From Helicoverpa zea (taxonomy: Eukaryota; Arthropoda; Insecta; Lepidoptera; Noctuidae): a stretch of 64,000 nt of DNA. The notes under the pieces are model-generated. The model did no database searches. It was given only the letters and a program-made list of their open reading frames with translations, and was not told the origin of the DNA. Location: positions 992,001-1,056,000 of the forward strand of contig NC_061459.1 in the NCBI RefSeq assembly GCF_022581195.2. The letters are read 5' to 3'. This document shows, one piece after another, positions 10,661 to 22,200 of this stretch (its first letter is position 1; each line of letters opens with the position of its first letter). A program made the translations under genes and the position numbers.

Positions 10661-13650
10661 GTACTACGAGTGTTACCGCTTTTCTAAATATTAAAATACT
10701 CCAAATTATTTATTTTATTTATTTTACAAATAAAAATAAAAATCCCCGTGCGTCTCTTCAGCTTTTCTTATTTATACTTATCTAACTAGATGTTTCCCTT
10801 ATTCCTAGCAGAGAGAGTACTGTGGGCATGACTGACATACTTTATTTGTTACAACAATTTACTTGTGACATTCACAGTCATTTCTTATTTTATGTAGGTA
10901 AAAGGTATACCTTAGCGAACTCAACTTTGTACTCCGTTTATGTACTCCCCTTATGTACACGCTTATGTATTTCCTTAAGAACTCTCCCTACATACTCCCT
11001 TATGTAAGTAGGTACTTCCAGTGGCGGCGTTGCCTCGTTTGGCACCCGGGGCGACTACCTATTGAGCACCCACAAATAAACGACAAATAAAAATCACAGA
11101 CCTATCTTATAATGCTAAAAACGCGATTTATTAATTATTTTTAACGATATTTGATAAAAAAAAAAACAATTTTATTCAAGCGCAAGCCCTTGCTCAGTAC
11201 CTACTACCTATTAATGATATTTATAATACTCATACTCGCTGCATTTTTAATATGAACTGGCCGCTACTAAGACTAATATTATTTAGATAGGTAGGTATGT
11301 ACCTAACGTAGATACTTAAGGAGGCTCAAATCTTACTTTCCAAAAAATAAGAGAAAACAGCAATTTTACAGAAACAATTTAAAATATGTTTCGAAGCCAA
11401 TACTGTATTAGCAAAATGAGATGAAGAAGAAATTACTAATTAGGTGTCGTGGTGGCCTAGTGGGTAAAGGACAACCTCTCAAGTATTAGGGCGCGGGTTC
11501 GATCCCAGGTCAAGCAAGTACCAATGCAACTTTTCTAAGTTTGTTTGTACTTTCTAGGTATATCTTAGACACCAATGACTGTGTTTCGGATGGCACGTTA
11601 AACTGTAGGTCCCAGCTGTCATTGAACATCGTTGGCAGTCGTTACGGGTAGTCAGAAGCCAGTAGGTAACTCTGACACCAGTCTAACCAAGGGGTATCGG
11701 GTTGCCCGGGTAACTGGGTTGAGGAGGTCAGATAGGCAGTCGCTTCTTGTAAAGCACTGGTACTCAGCTGAATCCGGTTAGACTGGAAGCCGACCCCAAA
11801 CATGATTGGGAAAAAGGCTCGGACGATGATGAGATGAAGAAGAACTTATTATAATGTGCTTCAAAAAAACTGACATCAAAAAAACTGACATCAAAAAGAT
11901 AAGCTACACATTTATAGAGTTCTGCTGCCTAGTACTTACTTGGATATAAACTTTTATTATAATCTAATTGGATGCCAAATACAAAATAGTAGGTGCCTAA
12001 CAAGTTTGCGAAAGGTCAACTGCAAAACCAAAAGGCAGGTCCGTTTATAGGTCCTAAGGTCCTAACTACATTAGTAAGGATAATACCTACGACGTAGTCT
12101 TAGGGGTGAGACTTGTACAGTGAGGGGAGAAATATTTACTGTATTACGAACGTTGTACCTACTTATACATTATATTCTTATTTACTTTACACAGCAATTA
12201 CCAGTTACACTTAAGCTTTAGGGAACTTCAAAGCCCGCTCGTTTGTCGTTCAATTGAGCTAAAAGCGGAAGTTTGTATAACAATTTTGTTTACATTTCAA
12301 ATACGTCATACTCACTGATCTCCATTAAATCGTTCAGCGGAGCGGAATAGACTTTTAACAAATGAAGTGTAGGCGACAGCAAACGTTGTGTTTGGGGGGG
12401 ATGTCACATCCAATGTTCCACTTGGTTTCATCTTATTTGACGGCTTAAGTGCGCCCCAGATTGGAATTCGCGCCAGTGCGACGCCATGCTGGAATTGAAG
12501 CATTAAAGCTTCAGGACACCTGATGAATTTGCTACATTTATTCAGACTATCACAGAAGTATTAATGCCCTAGATACTGTTGTTTCCAGACAATTTGGCTG
12601 TTGCTCTTGCTATGCACGTTCCGCAACAGTTTGTGTGAAGTTTTGATTGCTTTCAAGCTAGACAAAAAGAAAGCTCCTTCGAGTAAAAGATGTCTTTATA
12701 TAGTAGACTGTCAGTCTGTTCTTACTGTTGTCTTCAAACTTTATGAATAATATTTATCTATGCTTTATATTTTGAATGTAAACTCTAGATTTATATCTAA
12801 GCTTAGCAAAATCTTACCACACATGCCATAATGTTTATCTACGATCCAAAAAATATGTCTCGGCTCAAACGCTCCTAAATCCAGAGGATCTTAATGGACA
12901 GTTTGATATAGGATCATTTGGCGATGACAGTTCCACTCTAAGCACCTTCGAGTTAGTAGCCATGCGTCTTCAGATATCGAACGTTCGATGATGTGTGGGC
13001 ACTTGGGTGATAGATGAACTCCTTGCTGTGACTAATGTTCACAGGCTGCTCAGCAAGCTCGCAGGTTTATGGATAATTATGTCTGATTGATAGCCTAGTG
13101 TTTGGAACTAAATGGAGTAACTGTTACTGTTAACTGTTAATGTTGATGGGAGATAAGGTGTGGAAATGGCTTTGTGAAGAAAATGCTTGTCATGGTTGTA
13201 GCTATATTTAACTTTTTATTAAGCTGTAGTTGATTACAAAATTACAGCAGTTTATTTTAGAAAAGAAATACATAGGCTTCGCACTTTGTGGGGTGTTCTG
13301 AAATGCTGATTGTAAACGCAAAGACTAATATTAGGGGACAATCTCACTTTACTCGTACTCAAAGCGAGACAGGTTATCACTATTACAGGTTGCCACTATT
13401 TACGTAGACAATCTCAAGCGAATATTTTTTACATTTTAGACAAAAAAAAACATAAAAAAATCGCCAGTATTAAAAAGAGCCAATCTGACGAAGCCTTAAA
13501 GATTTTCTTGTTAACCCTTTAGGTGTACATGACTTCACAAAGGTGAGGAACGAACCCTGTGACACCTTTACCTAGACAAGGTCACACATCGAAATTCATT
13601 AACCGCCTTTATTGTATGGTATTGACAAGTTGGAATATTAATTATCATGG
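10661..13650. other. Intergenic region between the two host genes
   Basis: No coding frame is supported. The only clear feature is the SINE at 11432-11828. The two genes are divergently arranged, minus at 10538 and plus from 13656, so this 3 kb should hold the regulatory DNA of both. Confidence 0.6.
11432..11828 (+). mobile_element. tRNA-derived SINE, near full length (family A)
   Basis: A Pol III A-box-like 'gtggcctagtggg' is followed by a B-box 'gggttcgatccc'. A unique body follows ('cttagacaccaatgactgtg', 'ggcacgttaaactgtaggtc'), and the end is 'gggaaaaaggctcgg' plus a GAT-rich tail. The direct repeat 'atgagatgaagaagaa' flanks it at 11416-11431 and 11829-11844, consistent with a target duplication, although the GAT tail blurs the boundary. 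A second copy is at 55857-56126 and 3' fragments occur elsewhere. Confidence 0.85.
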
Positions 13651-13655
13651 AGGGG

Positions 13656-13661
13656 TATAAA
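13656..13661 (+). promoter_or_regulatory. TATA box of the insulin-like gene
   Basis: TATAAA sits in 'aggggtataaaacggg'. Transcription should start about 30 bases downstream, near 13685-13690, shortly before the first splice donor. Confidence 0.7.
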
Positions 13662-13686
13662 ACGGGAACTTGCTCCTTATTCAAGC

Positions 13687-13726
13687 ACATTCGAGCTACG
13701 TGTGTTCTGAAAATAAGGTGTTAAAG
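13687..13726 (+). other. Non-coding first exon of the insulin-like gene
   Basis: The short leader ends at the strong donor AAAG|GTGAGT, so the intron starts at 13727. It pairs with the acceptor 'cattacag' at 14561-14568, immediately before the initiator ATG. The 5' boundary is inferred from the TATA spacing. Confidence 0.6.
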
Positions 13727-14568
13727 GTGAGTTTTCTTGTAAATTGTTTTTTTTTTATTGTGGGGTTCAGGGAAAAAATGGGTTTTCAGTTTTTGAAGGG
13801 TTTTAAGAGTTTCACGCAACTATAGTTGTTCTATCGGATCTTGTGTAACGAAATAATCTCATTCTATCAACGAAAATTTTTATGTTTCTCATTTATAAAA
13901 GCTTCTTTGAAGCTTTCCTAGGGTTCTTTTCACTGTTACTAAAGAATTTCCTTATTTTTAATTCACCTCAAATACAATAAAGTAATTAATAATGGGTAAC
14001 TAGGCGATTACAACACGTTGGTCGTTTCTTCCATTATAATAAAAATCTTAGCATTAACAATAAAAGTGTACGTGGTAAAAGTAAACTAAGCTTCTTACGA
14101 GTTTATTTTCTCATAGCTGTTGGCCATCCTAGTTTCGATATTTCGTTTTAATCTTGTACATTTACTTTGCCAGTTGGCTGGTTGGCGCCATTTATATATC
14201 AATGGGAATTTATTGCGTTACGTACTTAGAACTGTGCTAGCTTCGACCATGTAGCTTCCCAACCAATCTGTTAAGAAAATTATCCTAATTTTATATTGAA
14301 AGTGGTAAAACACAATAGAAAAGTTTTTGCCGTTTACTATGAGTTTAACCCGGCGCCTGTTGGATAAAAAGTGGCCTGTAACCTCTGCGTGTGTCAAATT
14401 TATTTAATTCGGCTCAGTAGGTTTTGGTGTGAAAACTCAACAGACATCAGACAGAGTTACTTTCACAATTACATTATCAAGTTAAAATATTTAATGCACA
14501 TTTACATCCTTTATGATTTCTATATCATTTACTATAGTGTTTAGTCTGATTACATATCCTCATTACAG

Positions 14569-15752
14569 ATGAATTCCCACCAATCCATCGTCCTCCTCGC
14601 TCTCACCATCACGCTGTGCTCAGCGCACATCGGGGGTGGTCAGGTCTCGTTCCAGGATGCCAACCCGCAGGTGTACTGCGGCCGGTCTCTCGCCAGAGCC
14701 CTGGCGTTCCTGTGCCCCGATGACGGAGGCTCCGAGATCAAGCGCTCCGACGCTGGTTCCATGTATAGTAAGTTGAACATTTAAAACCAACGAGATTTAA
14801 TTACTTAGGCCCGGACACCATCAAAAGCCAAGTGAAAAACTTCTCTGCTCAGTTTTTTTTAGGGTCTGGGCTTCAGCTTTCGTTTTCTTTCAATTCGTCT
14901 GTATGTCAGCCCTTATCAAGTTTCCTAAGTAAAAAGTTGCCACAACAGTCCGTTTTAATATGTAGTTTTATCATAAAAAGTTATAGTAAATGAAGGCTTT
15001 ATCGACGCAAGATTAAAAACTTACAAAACCCTCGCTACCAATGAAAACACAAAGCACAACATTGATTGCGCACAAGAAAGTCACTTGCCCCTAGTACAGT
15101 ACAATGCAAACGTTTCGTACCCACAATCAATATGAAGATTATTACAATACAGTTCCCCGAGCGCTTCTCACAATAAAAGAAAGCACTTTCATACTGCACC
15201 AGCTGCTTATCTTCAGCTGCAATTTGTAAAAGTCGGCTAAGGGGAACGATTTATTACGCAAGCGGTCTACCGATCCGTCAGTATTTAATGCAATTTGAAT
15301 GTATCTCCATAGCATAGCGAGCGCATTTATCTTACTATTGGATGCATTGAGCAAGAGTAATTGTTTTAATGCTGATTCGGGGGAAGGTAGATGCGATTGT
15401 TTTAATTGAAGGGGGAGTTAGCTGCAGAGAGGAATATTTTAATCCTTTGCATTCTATAACGAGTTAATGAAGGTATTATTTTAAAACAATTGTAATACGA
15501 AATACTCTGACACCTCTGTTCCCACGATTCTTCTAAACACTTGTCTTTTCTTACTCCCGAAGACTAACCAAACTGCCCTTTCCAGATGCAATTCTACCAC
15601 CTTACTACAAAGAGCAGGAAGGGTTCGGCTGGCCTTGGCTGGCTCCTCACAAGGCCCGGGGCATGTCCCTCCCCTCCCGAGGCAAGAGGTTCGTCGTCAA
15701 CGAGTGCTGCGACAAGGCCTGCAGCCTCAGCGAGCTGCTCTCGTACTGTTAA
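14569..15752 (+). CDS. Insulin-like peptide precursor (bombyxin class)
   Basis: Coding exons are 14569-14767 and 15586-15752, joined by a phase-1 GTAAGT...CAG intron to give 121 residues. Residues 1-19 form a signal peptide (hydrophobic core, cleavage after CSA). The B chain runs to a KR site at 58-59 and has C37 and C49 in YCGRSLARALAFLC. A C-peptide follows, ending with the GKR processing site at 99-101. The 20-residue A chain (102-121) contains ECCDKACSLSELLSYC. Cysteine spacing (B: C-X11-C; A: CC-X3-C-X8-C) is canonical for three insulin-type disulphides. It is a secreted ligand expected to act through the insulin receptor pathway on growth and metabolism. Both chains look intact, the flanks are gene-poor, and no second copy is seen here. 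Classical Bombyx bombyxin genes are intronless, so the C-peptide intron is notable. Start: the first ATG after the acceptor. Confidence 0.95.
14768..15585 (+). other. Intron within the C-peptide of the insulin-like gene
   Basis: An 818-bp phase-1 intron with donor GTAAGT and acceptor 'gccctttccag'. No embedded gene or clear repeat is seen. Confidence 0.85.
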
Positions 15753-16058
15753 ACAGTATGTCAAATGCTGTGTTGCCAGCTGGAAGAATTTGTAAAGCTA
15801 CTGTGTTTAGCGCTTTGCCGTAGTCGCCTGTTTTGTTAGACTGTGGTTAGGTTTGTGTTATTCGGTATTATTATAAAAGAAATTCTGTAAGATGGAATTC
15901 CAGCAAATCTTTACCGCTTTAATTGTATATTGGGGATGTAAAAAACTTAGCAGAAAATTGTTTGAATACAAAGAAATGAGAACCTAAGAAAATCTCCAAT
16001 ACAATTTCTTTCAAGTTTTTTAAATATTAAAATGAAAAGAGCATTTTAACAGATAAAT

Positions 16059-16064
16059 AATAAA
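16059..16064 (+). terminator. Possible poly(A) signal of the insulin-like gene (proximal)
   Basis: AATAAA about 307 nt after the stop codon. It competes with the distal site at 16255. Confidence 0.4.
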
Positions 16065-16254
16065 TGTCCCACGTTGGCAACACAGCGGGAGCACTATTTT
16101 TCTAAATTATTATTTCATCTCGATGGATGATCATAAATCATTATAAAACGGGTAATCCCCTGATAGTGGATCGTTGCTCAGGCACTCGTTTATGTGGACT
16201 TTTTTGCTTTTTACTAGATAAATGTTGTTTATGAGTGAAAATATTTTATATGAT

Positions 16255-16260
16255 AATAAA
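16255..16260 (+). terminator. Possible poly(A) signal of the insulin-like gene (distal)
   Basis: AATAAA followed by a T/G-rich stretch ('tttattgttgttgcaatttg'), the usual arrangement for cleavage and polyadenylation. This makes it the better candidate. Confidence 0.5.
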
Positions 16261-16299
16261 TTTATTGTTGTTGCAATTTGTTTTTATTTTATAAAAAAC

Positions 16300-19200
16300 C
16301 TTGTAAATGTTTTAGGCTAATCTCTTCGTTGTCGTTTATTTATTGCGTGAGATACGAAAACAGATACTGGCAATGTTTTTTACGAAGCTTTTTCAGTTTA
16401 TTTTGTGAAAATATTTATTTTTGACATGGACGCCTAGCTTTGATAGCTAGAACCAATAACCATCAGTAAAGTGAACTTTTATGGAAAAATAAAATCTCGT
16501 AGGCTCGTTTCATATTCCATCGGTACTAGCATATTCGTAAAAGTAATGCAATAAAGTTACACGCTTTGTTTATAAATGCTATCGATCTACTTCTTTTATT
16601 TTTGAGTACTTAACTACTTACCGATTATGATTCCCAATACTTAACAAAAATGTAAGGTTTATAAGTAATTTTAGTATCTTGAGAAGTAAACGCTTAATTG
16701 CTATGCTAAATTTCGGGCCAAATTACAGTATTTTTACAGCGCCTTTCACACAATCCTGAATTCTATAAGCTCTTACACTTCCTCGCTCTAATTTTGCCTG
16801 CTACGTTTTTATAGCGGTATTTACTCATAAAACTTTTAAAGCCCAGCTTCCTTCATTGTATCTTTTTGATGTTAATTGCATCTGCTCGTAATAATCTCTT
16901 TGTTTACGCCCATTACGGGCTAGGAATTCGAAATGGGATCCAATCCCTCACAACGAGGCGTCAGGATGAGTACTAAGCGGAGATTTCTCCGCGTTTGCCT
17001 TCCATTGCGTGTTTTGTTCGTCTTGTGTTACGTAGATGTGAAGGAAGGAGTCAATGCATGGTGTAGTGTTGGGAGGTGTGAATTTGAAATGAGTTTTTGC
17101 GGTGGCGTAGCGTTGCAATATGGTAGTAGGTATGCATTTGTTGTTGATTCAGTATTCAAGTCACGGCGTACTCTAGGCGTTTGCCGGCGACGGCGAGTGC
17201 ATTCGGTTTAGCATAAAGTTTCTTTACTGTATCTGGTTTTTGTATACGGGCGGTTGGAACGTTCTTGTGGTACATGATGAACTGCATGAAACATTTGTGT
17301 TTGAGTGCTGAAGTTTGTTTTGGAGAGGTATTATGGTTCCTAACGAACGTTTTTAAAGGTTATTCCTTGAACTTTTGGTTTAGAATATTGGTGGAATACC
17401 AAAATTCCGAGGTAAAGGCTTCTGGTATCTTTGTTTGTGACGCTGTTCCGCCATTTGGAGAGTTCGGTTTCTTGTTGGGACTATACCATTAGAAAGAATC
17501 TAGGTAGCATATACTCAAAATATTAAATTATTCATTTGACTGTAAAAGCCAGCTGATAAAATATAACAAATAAATGCCATTTCCTTTGTTCTTTTTACCA
17601 AAAATTTCAACAAGAGATAAACCCCTTAGGCCGTTTTAAATAAAGGGAACTGTAATGCAATTAAAATGTTAATCTTTTTCGTCAAGCGTCTTGTTGCTCG
17701 TATTTTTTCCTTATGCAGTGAATTCTTCACGGACTGAATAAAATACGTCTGTGTAATTTCCTCCCTTAAATTAATAGGGTTCGTATACTTTGGTAGATGA
17801 GGAACAGTTTCTAAGATACATTCGGCGCTTGAAAATTGGGTTAATAACAAAAGAATGGGGTTTCTGTTGCCGAAATTGTCCTAGGCGTTGTTCAGAGAAG
17901 ATTTGACACCACCAAGACCTATTAGTGGATTAGCAGCAAAGTGCACCTGTTCATAAATATATATGTACATATCTTACATTCCGTATCGAAGAAAATGTTG
18001 AAGTATCGCTGTACTTCAACAAGTAAGTTGTAAAATACGTACATACACGTCATACACCACTTACCATAGGTTGTGTGTGTCAGTAACATTGTAGGGGTAA
18101 CGAGTAGTTTTTATTGAAAACCAGCAGTTCTCCGCCAGTCTGCACCTCTTAACAATAACAAGACAACATTTCCCCGCTTCCTTTTTGAAAGAAAACTCTT
18201 CAAACTGCAAAGTAAAGAGATGTTGCACTCAACATACAAATTAGACTGCATCTGGCCAATATTTTGAAGAGTACCTCCTTTACAATGCCTTTGAAAAAGT
18301 AAGGTGTTGGTCGCTTGTTTAAGTACCTAGGGGAGAATCGTTTGAATTTTTGAACACAATAATTTTTCAGATCACACGTAGAATAGATAACACAATTTAA
18401 ATGTGAATAAATTGTAAGATTTTTATGGATTAACGGACTTAAAATTCGAAGTGCATAGCTAGTTAAGTAAACGGACAGATTGCTCTAGCATGTAAGTACA
18501 TAACATAACCTTTTACATTAATAACTCGCCATCATGTCAGAGATCGAATTCAATAGCTGCACTCTGCACCCTTCAAAGGGCTTAGAAATTGGTGGTCAGT
18601 GCACAGTGGCCAATAAAGTGTGGCTCGTGGCTCACGGTGGCGCATAAAGTGCTTCCTCGATGCATCGTCAGGGCTAGACCCTGTATCTGATGTCTGCGAT
18701 CGCTTTGGCATTCGGCCACTAGGAGGTATGAAGCTGTGGATGCGGTAGATGAGAGATTACTCAACACAGTGAATATTTTACGTATACTTTACACCAAAAG
18801 CAAGTTATAAAATTGATAATTCTCTGTTCTGTAAGTTTTATGTTAAGGTTTGTGAGAACTAAGCCGACGAAATAAACTGAAACACCGCAATTAATCCATT
18901 TCTTATTAGAAAAAATTACCCTTGCAATGTCAATTTATGTTTCGCTATCCATGCAAGAACTTGAATTCTCGTAGCCGCGTAGCATTTTCGTAGCACTTAT
19001 GTAGCGGATCAGGTAATTGCTACGGTTTGGCTTCGGTCTGTTAGTAAGTATATAAATAGCTTACTTTTTCTTTCTGCGAATATTTATTTTGTCTTTGCCA
19101 CATCCAAGAAGAAAGTTTCTTACCTTCCTGATAAATCCTGAACGTCTACAGGCTGAAGTGTTGTCACTGGCCGCCGGGCCACTTAGGGCCGTGCCTTATC

Positions 19201-22200
19201 TGTAGATTTACAGAGGCTCTTAGATACCACAGGTATAGGCTTAGGCTTTAGATATTGAAGGTTCGAGAGTGGCCAATATTGGAGCCACTCTAATTGGCCA
19301 ATATTTTTACATATTACATATTTATATGGAGAAACGTAGGTACAGATTTTGAAATGTGGGCAACAACTGTTCAAATATTTTCAAAAGAATTATTTAAGAT
19401 ACAATAAAATCACACAATATTTACTAAAAAGATTTCTCCACCAAACCAATCTTGATAAACCTACATACTCCACAAAAGGAGTCCAAGATACACAAACACT
19501 TGAACATGGAAAGCACAAAACTCAATTGCAAAAATTCATATCAGTGCTCGACGGCTTCAATCTTGATACTTGGTACTCGTGCATGGAATATCGTCGAGCG
19601 AGCCTCATCGGACGCACTGATCTTGATACGCGACTCTATTGAATTCACTCGAATGTGTAGCTTGTGTTTTGATAAAATAATGCGAAAGAAATATTTGTTA
19701 TGGTTGATATTCTTGGGAGAATAGTAAATTGTATAAAGATATTTTTGTAACTAAAGGGCTTTGTGATGGTAAAGGTGGACGTTTATCATTGCTGAATTGC
19801 ACTCATATGAATATACTTTATAATTATAGCACTTTAACCCGTACTGATATTGCGGATAGCTCCCTGAAACTACTTACCCTACCTACCCTGAATATGCTTA
19901 CCTACCCTAGATCTTCATTTCAATGCCATAATATAGTGCTCGAGTAGATACTTAATGAATTTGTTTATTAGGGTCAATCAAATAAATTGAAATACGTCTA
20001 CAGAATGAGAAATCAATAAAGAAATTGGTGAGACATAACATCATGTCAGATCTAAGCCCAAAACCAAACAAGCATAATACAATGTAAACAAAATATTCAA
20101 TAGGAATTTTCACAACAAAGGCAGGCAAGGCAGATGCATCGGATATCGTTTGAAAGCGATCCTTTTGCTATGTTTTACCGATTTACTCGTATCAAACGTG
20201 TAGTATTCGATTACTGGGGATTGCAAGATGTACGGAATCTTTGAAATGACATGCGCTTACTGGCTTTGAGGTCTTTTAGTGTGGGCGTGTGGTTCGATAG
20301 CTGGATGAGGTATTTTGAAGATTGAAGGAAAGTGTTTGATATTACTTAAAGCTTTAGTTTAAAAAATGTGTCTTGATTAAAATTGGGCAATTTCAATATT
20401 TTACTGCTGCATTCAGTTAAAAAAGACTGTCACAAAAATATAATTCTTACCAATTCGAAACTTAAGAACCAGAAAGTACACCCAATTAAAAGTTCCTACT
20501 TAGACTACAAGAAATAATAAGTCCCAGTGTATACCCAGATCTAAACTTGAGACCTATCTCCAGACTAGACGATGAAAGCGCGAGAAAAAAAGAATCACGT
20601 GAAACTATTAAGATAAACAGAGAACGGATGATTGATCGCAGCAGCCGGTACTTAAGATCCTGGGAGGACATTAATCAAAACTTCTTAAGCGCTATTAAAA
20701 TAACAACCCTTTTCCCTCGATGGTTACCGGTCACCTAGAGGGGTACTGTTGGAAAGGAAGTCATTTGGTTCTCGTGTTGTGTCTGTGTGAGTGAGAAGCT
20801 TGTGAGAAAGTCTAAGAGAATTAACAAGTTGTATATACAGTCTGATGTTTTGAAAGAAATTATGTCATACTACGTTATATATTTCACAAAAAAATAATCA
20901 CTGATCACACAATTTTTTATGCATTTTAAAAACTATGTATGGAGTATACTTCATTTGCTTATAGTACACAGAGCAGTGTTAAGTGTTTACGTAGATAACA
21001 CACAGTAAAAGAAACCAGCAAAAGATTTATTAGCGAACCGTTTTCCCCAGTTTTTGCCATAACTAATGTTCTATTCTCGCTACATCGAGTTGCATCAACG
21101 TTAGTGGTAATTCTAACATTTTTCTCTCAGCACACAACATATAATAAATCATTGTCAGCTGGGGCTCAGTTGCAGGAGTTCTGTCCATCTTCTTAATGCC
21201 AACCCCTTTTTTTCACAACCAAACTAGGTACCTAAGTTAATTAATTTTCGAGAAACATAAGTATTACGTACCCTTTGTTACTGTGAAGTGACGACTCCAC
21301 AGATTTTTTTGTTTCATTTTCTATTGAGAACGTAGTTCTATTGAACTTCGCTTGCATTTGTTTTGTATTCTGCTGTTTTTTTTTTGTTTTAGTTGATAGT
21401 GTATTGTTTGTTCACTTTGATAGTAGTAAAAAACATGTTTTGCTGTTGGGAGTAAAAATGCAAATTAATTGCTGTTGAATAATTAACGATACATTGTAGA
21501 TAAGAACATGTGCAGTATGTACATTTTTACCATACAATAATATGATAAAATAGCTCATTCTATTTCTGGATTGAAAACACTGCAGTAAGTACATAATCCA
21601 ACCAACAGCTTAGAAAACGAATACTACCAAAACATCTTCAGAACCAAACAGCAAAATATTCCATTACAAGCTTATTTACTTATTTATTATTCAGCCAAAA
21701 ACAGCGCAGCGCAAAAAACTAACGCAGCACGAGCGCGAATGGTTTCCTATTACATTATTCAGATATTATACATTCGCCGGCAGTAACAGGGTGCCCATCT
21801 AATTCTAGATGTAAAATAACTTTCAGAATTCAATATTCCCCAAAACAATATAGCAACACCTGTGCTATATTTCCATTTGGGGCCTCAGCCTGTATAAATA
21901 TTCAATCGAGCCACTTTTCCATACACTGCTGTGTATATTGATGGGGAATTTAAACGATGTTGGTATTGATACAGCGAGCGTATGGTGGAGTCATGGGTCG
22001 GGAAAACGTGTTGGGATAATGCGGCTATAAGTAGCTGGATTAAGGAGTTTTTGGATTGAGATGGTAGTTTGGTAGAATAAATACGAAAGCAGAGATTTGA
22101 GATGATAAAATTGATTATATTGATTTCTTTAATAAAGTATAGTAAAGCATAGTCAGTGTAATAAATGCTGTTTACATTCACAAGTTATCAAACAAATCAG

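Noticed and set aside
16933..17211. 92-codon plus-strand frame
   Set aside because: No domain, no splice context, and composition typical of chance frames in this region.
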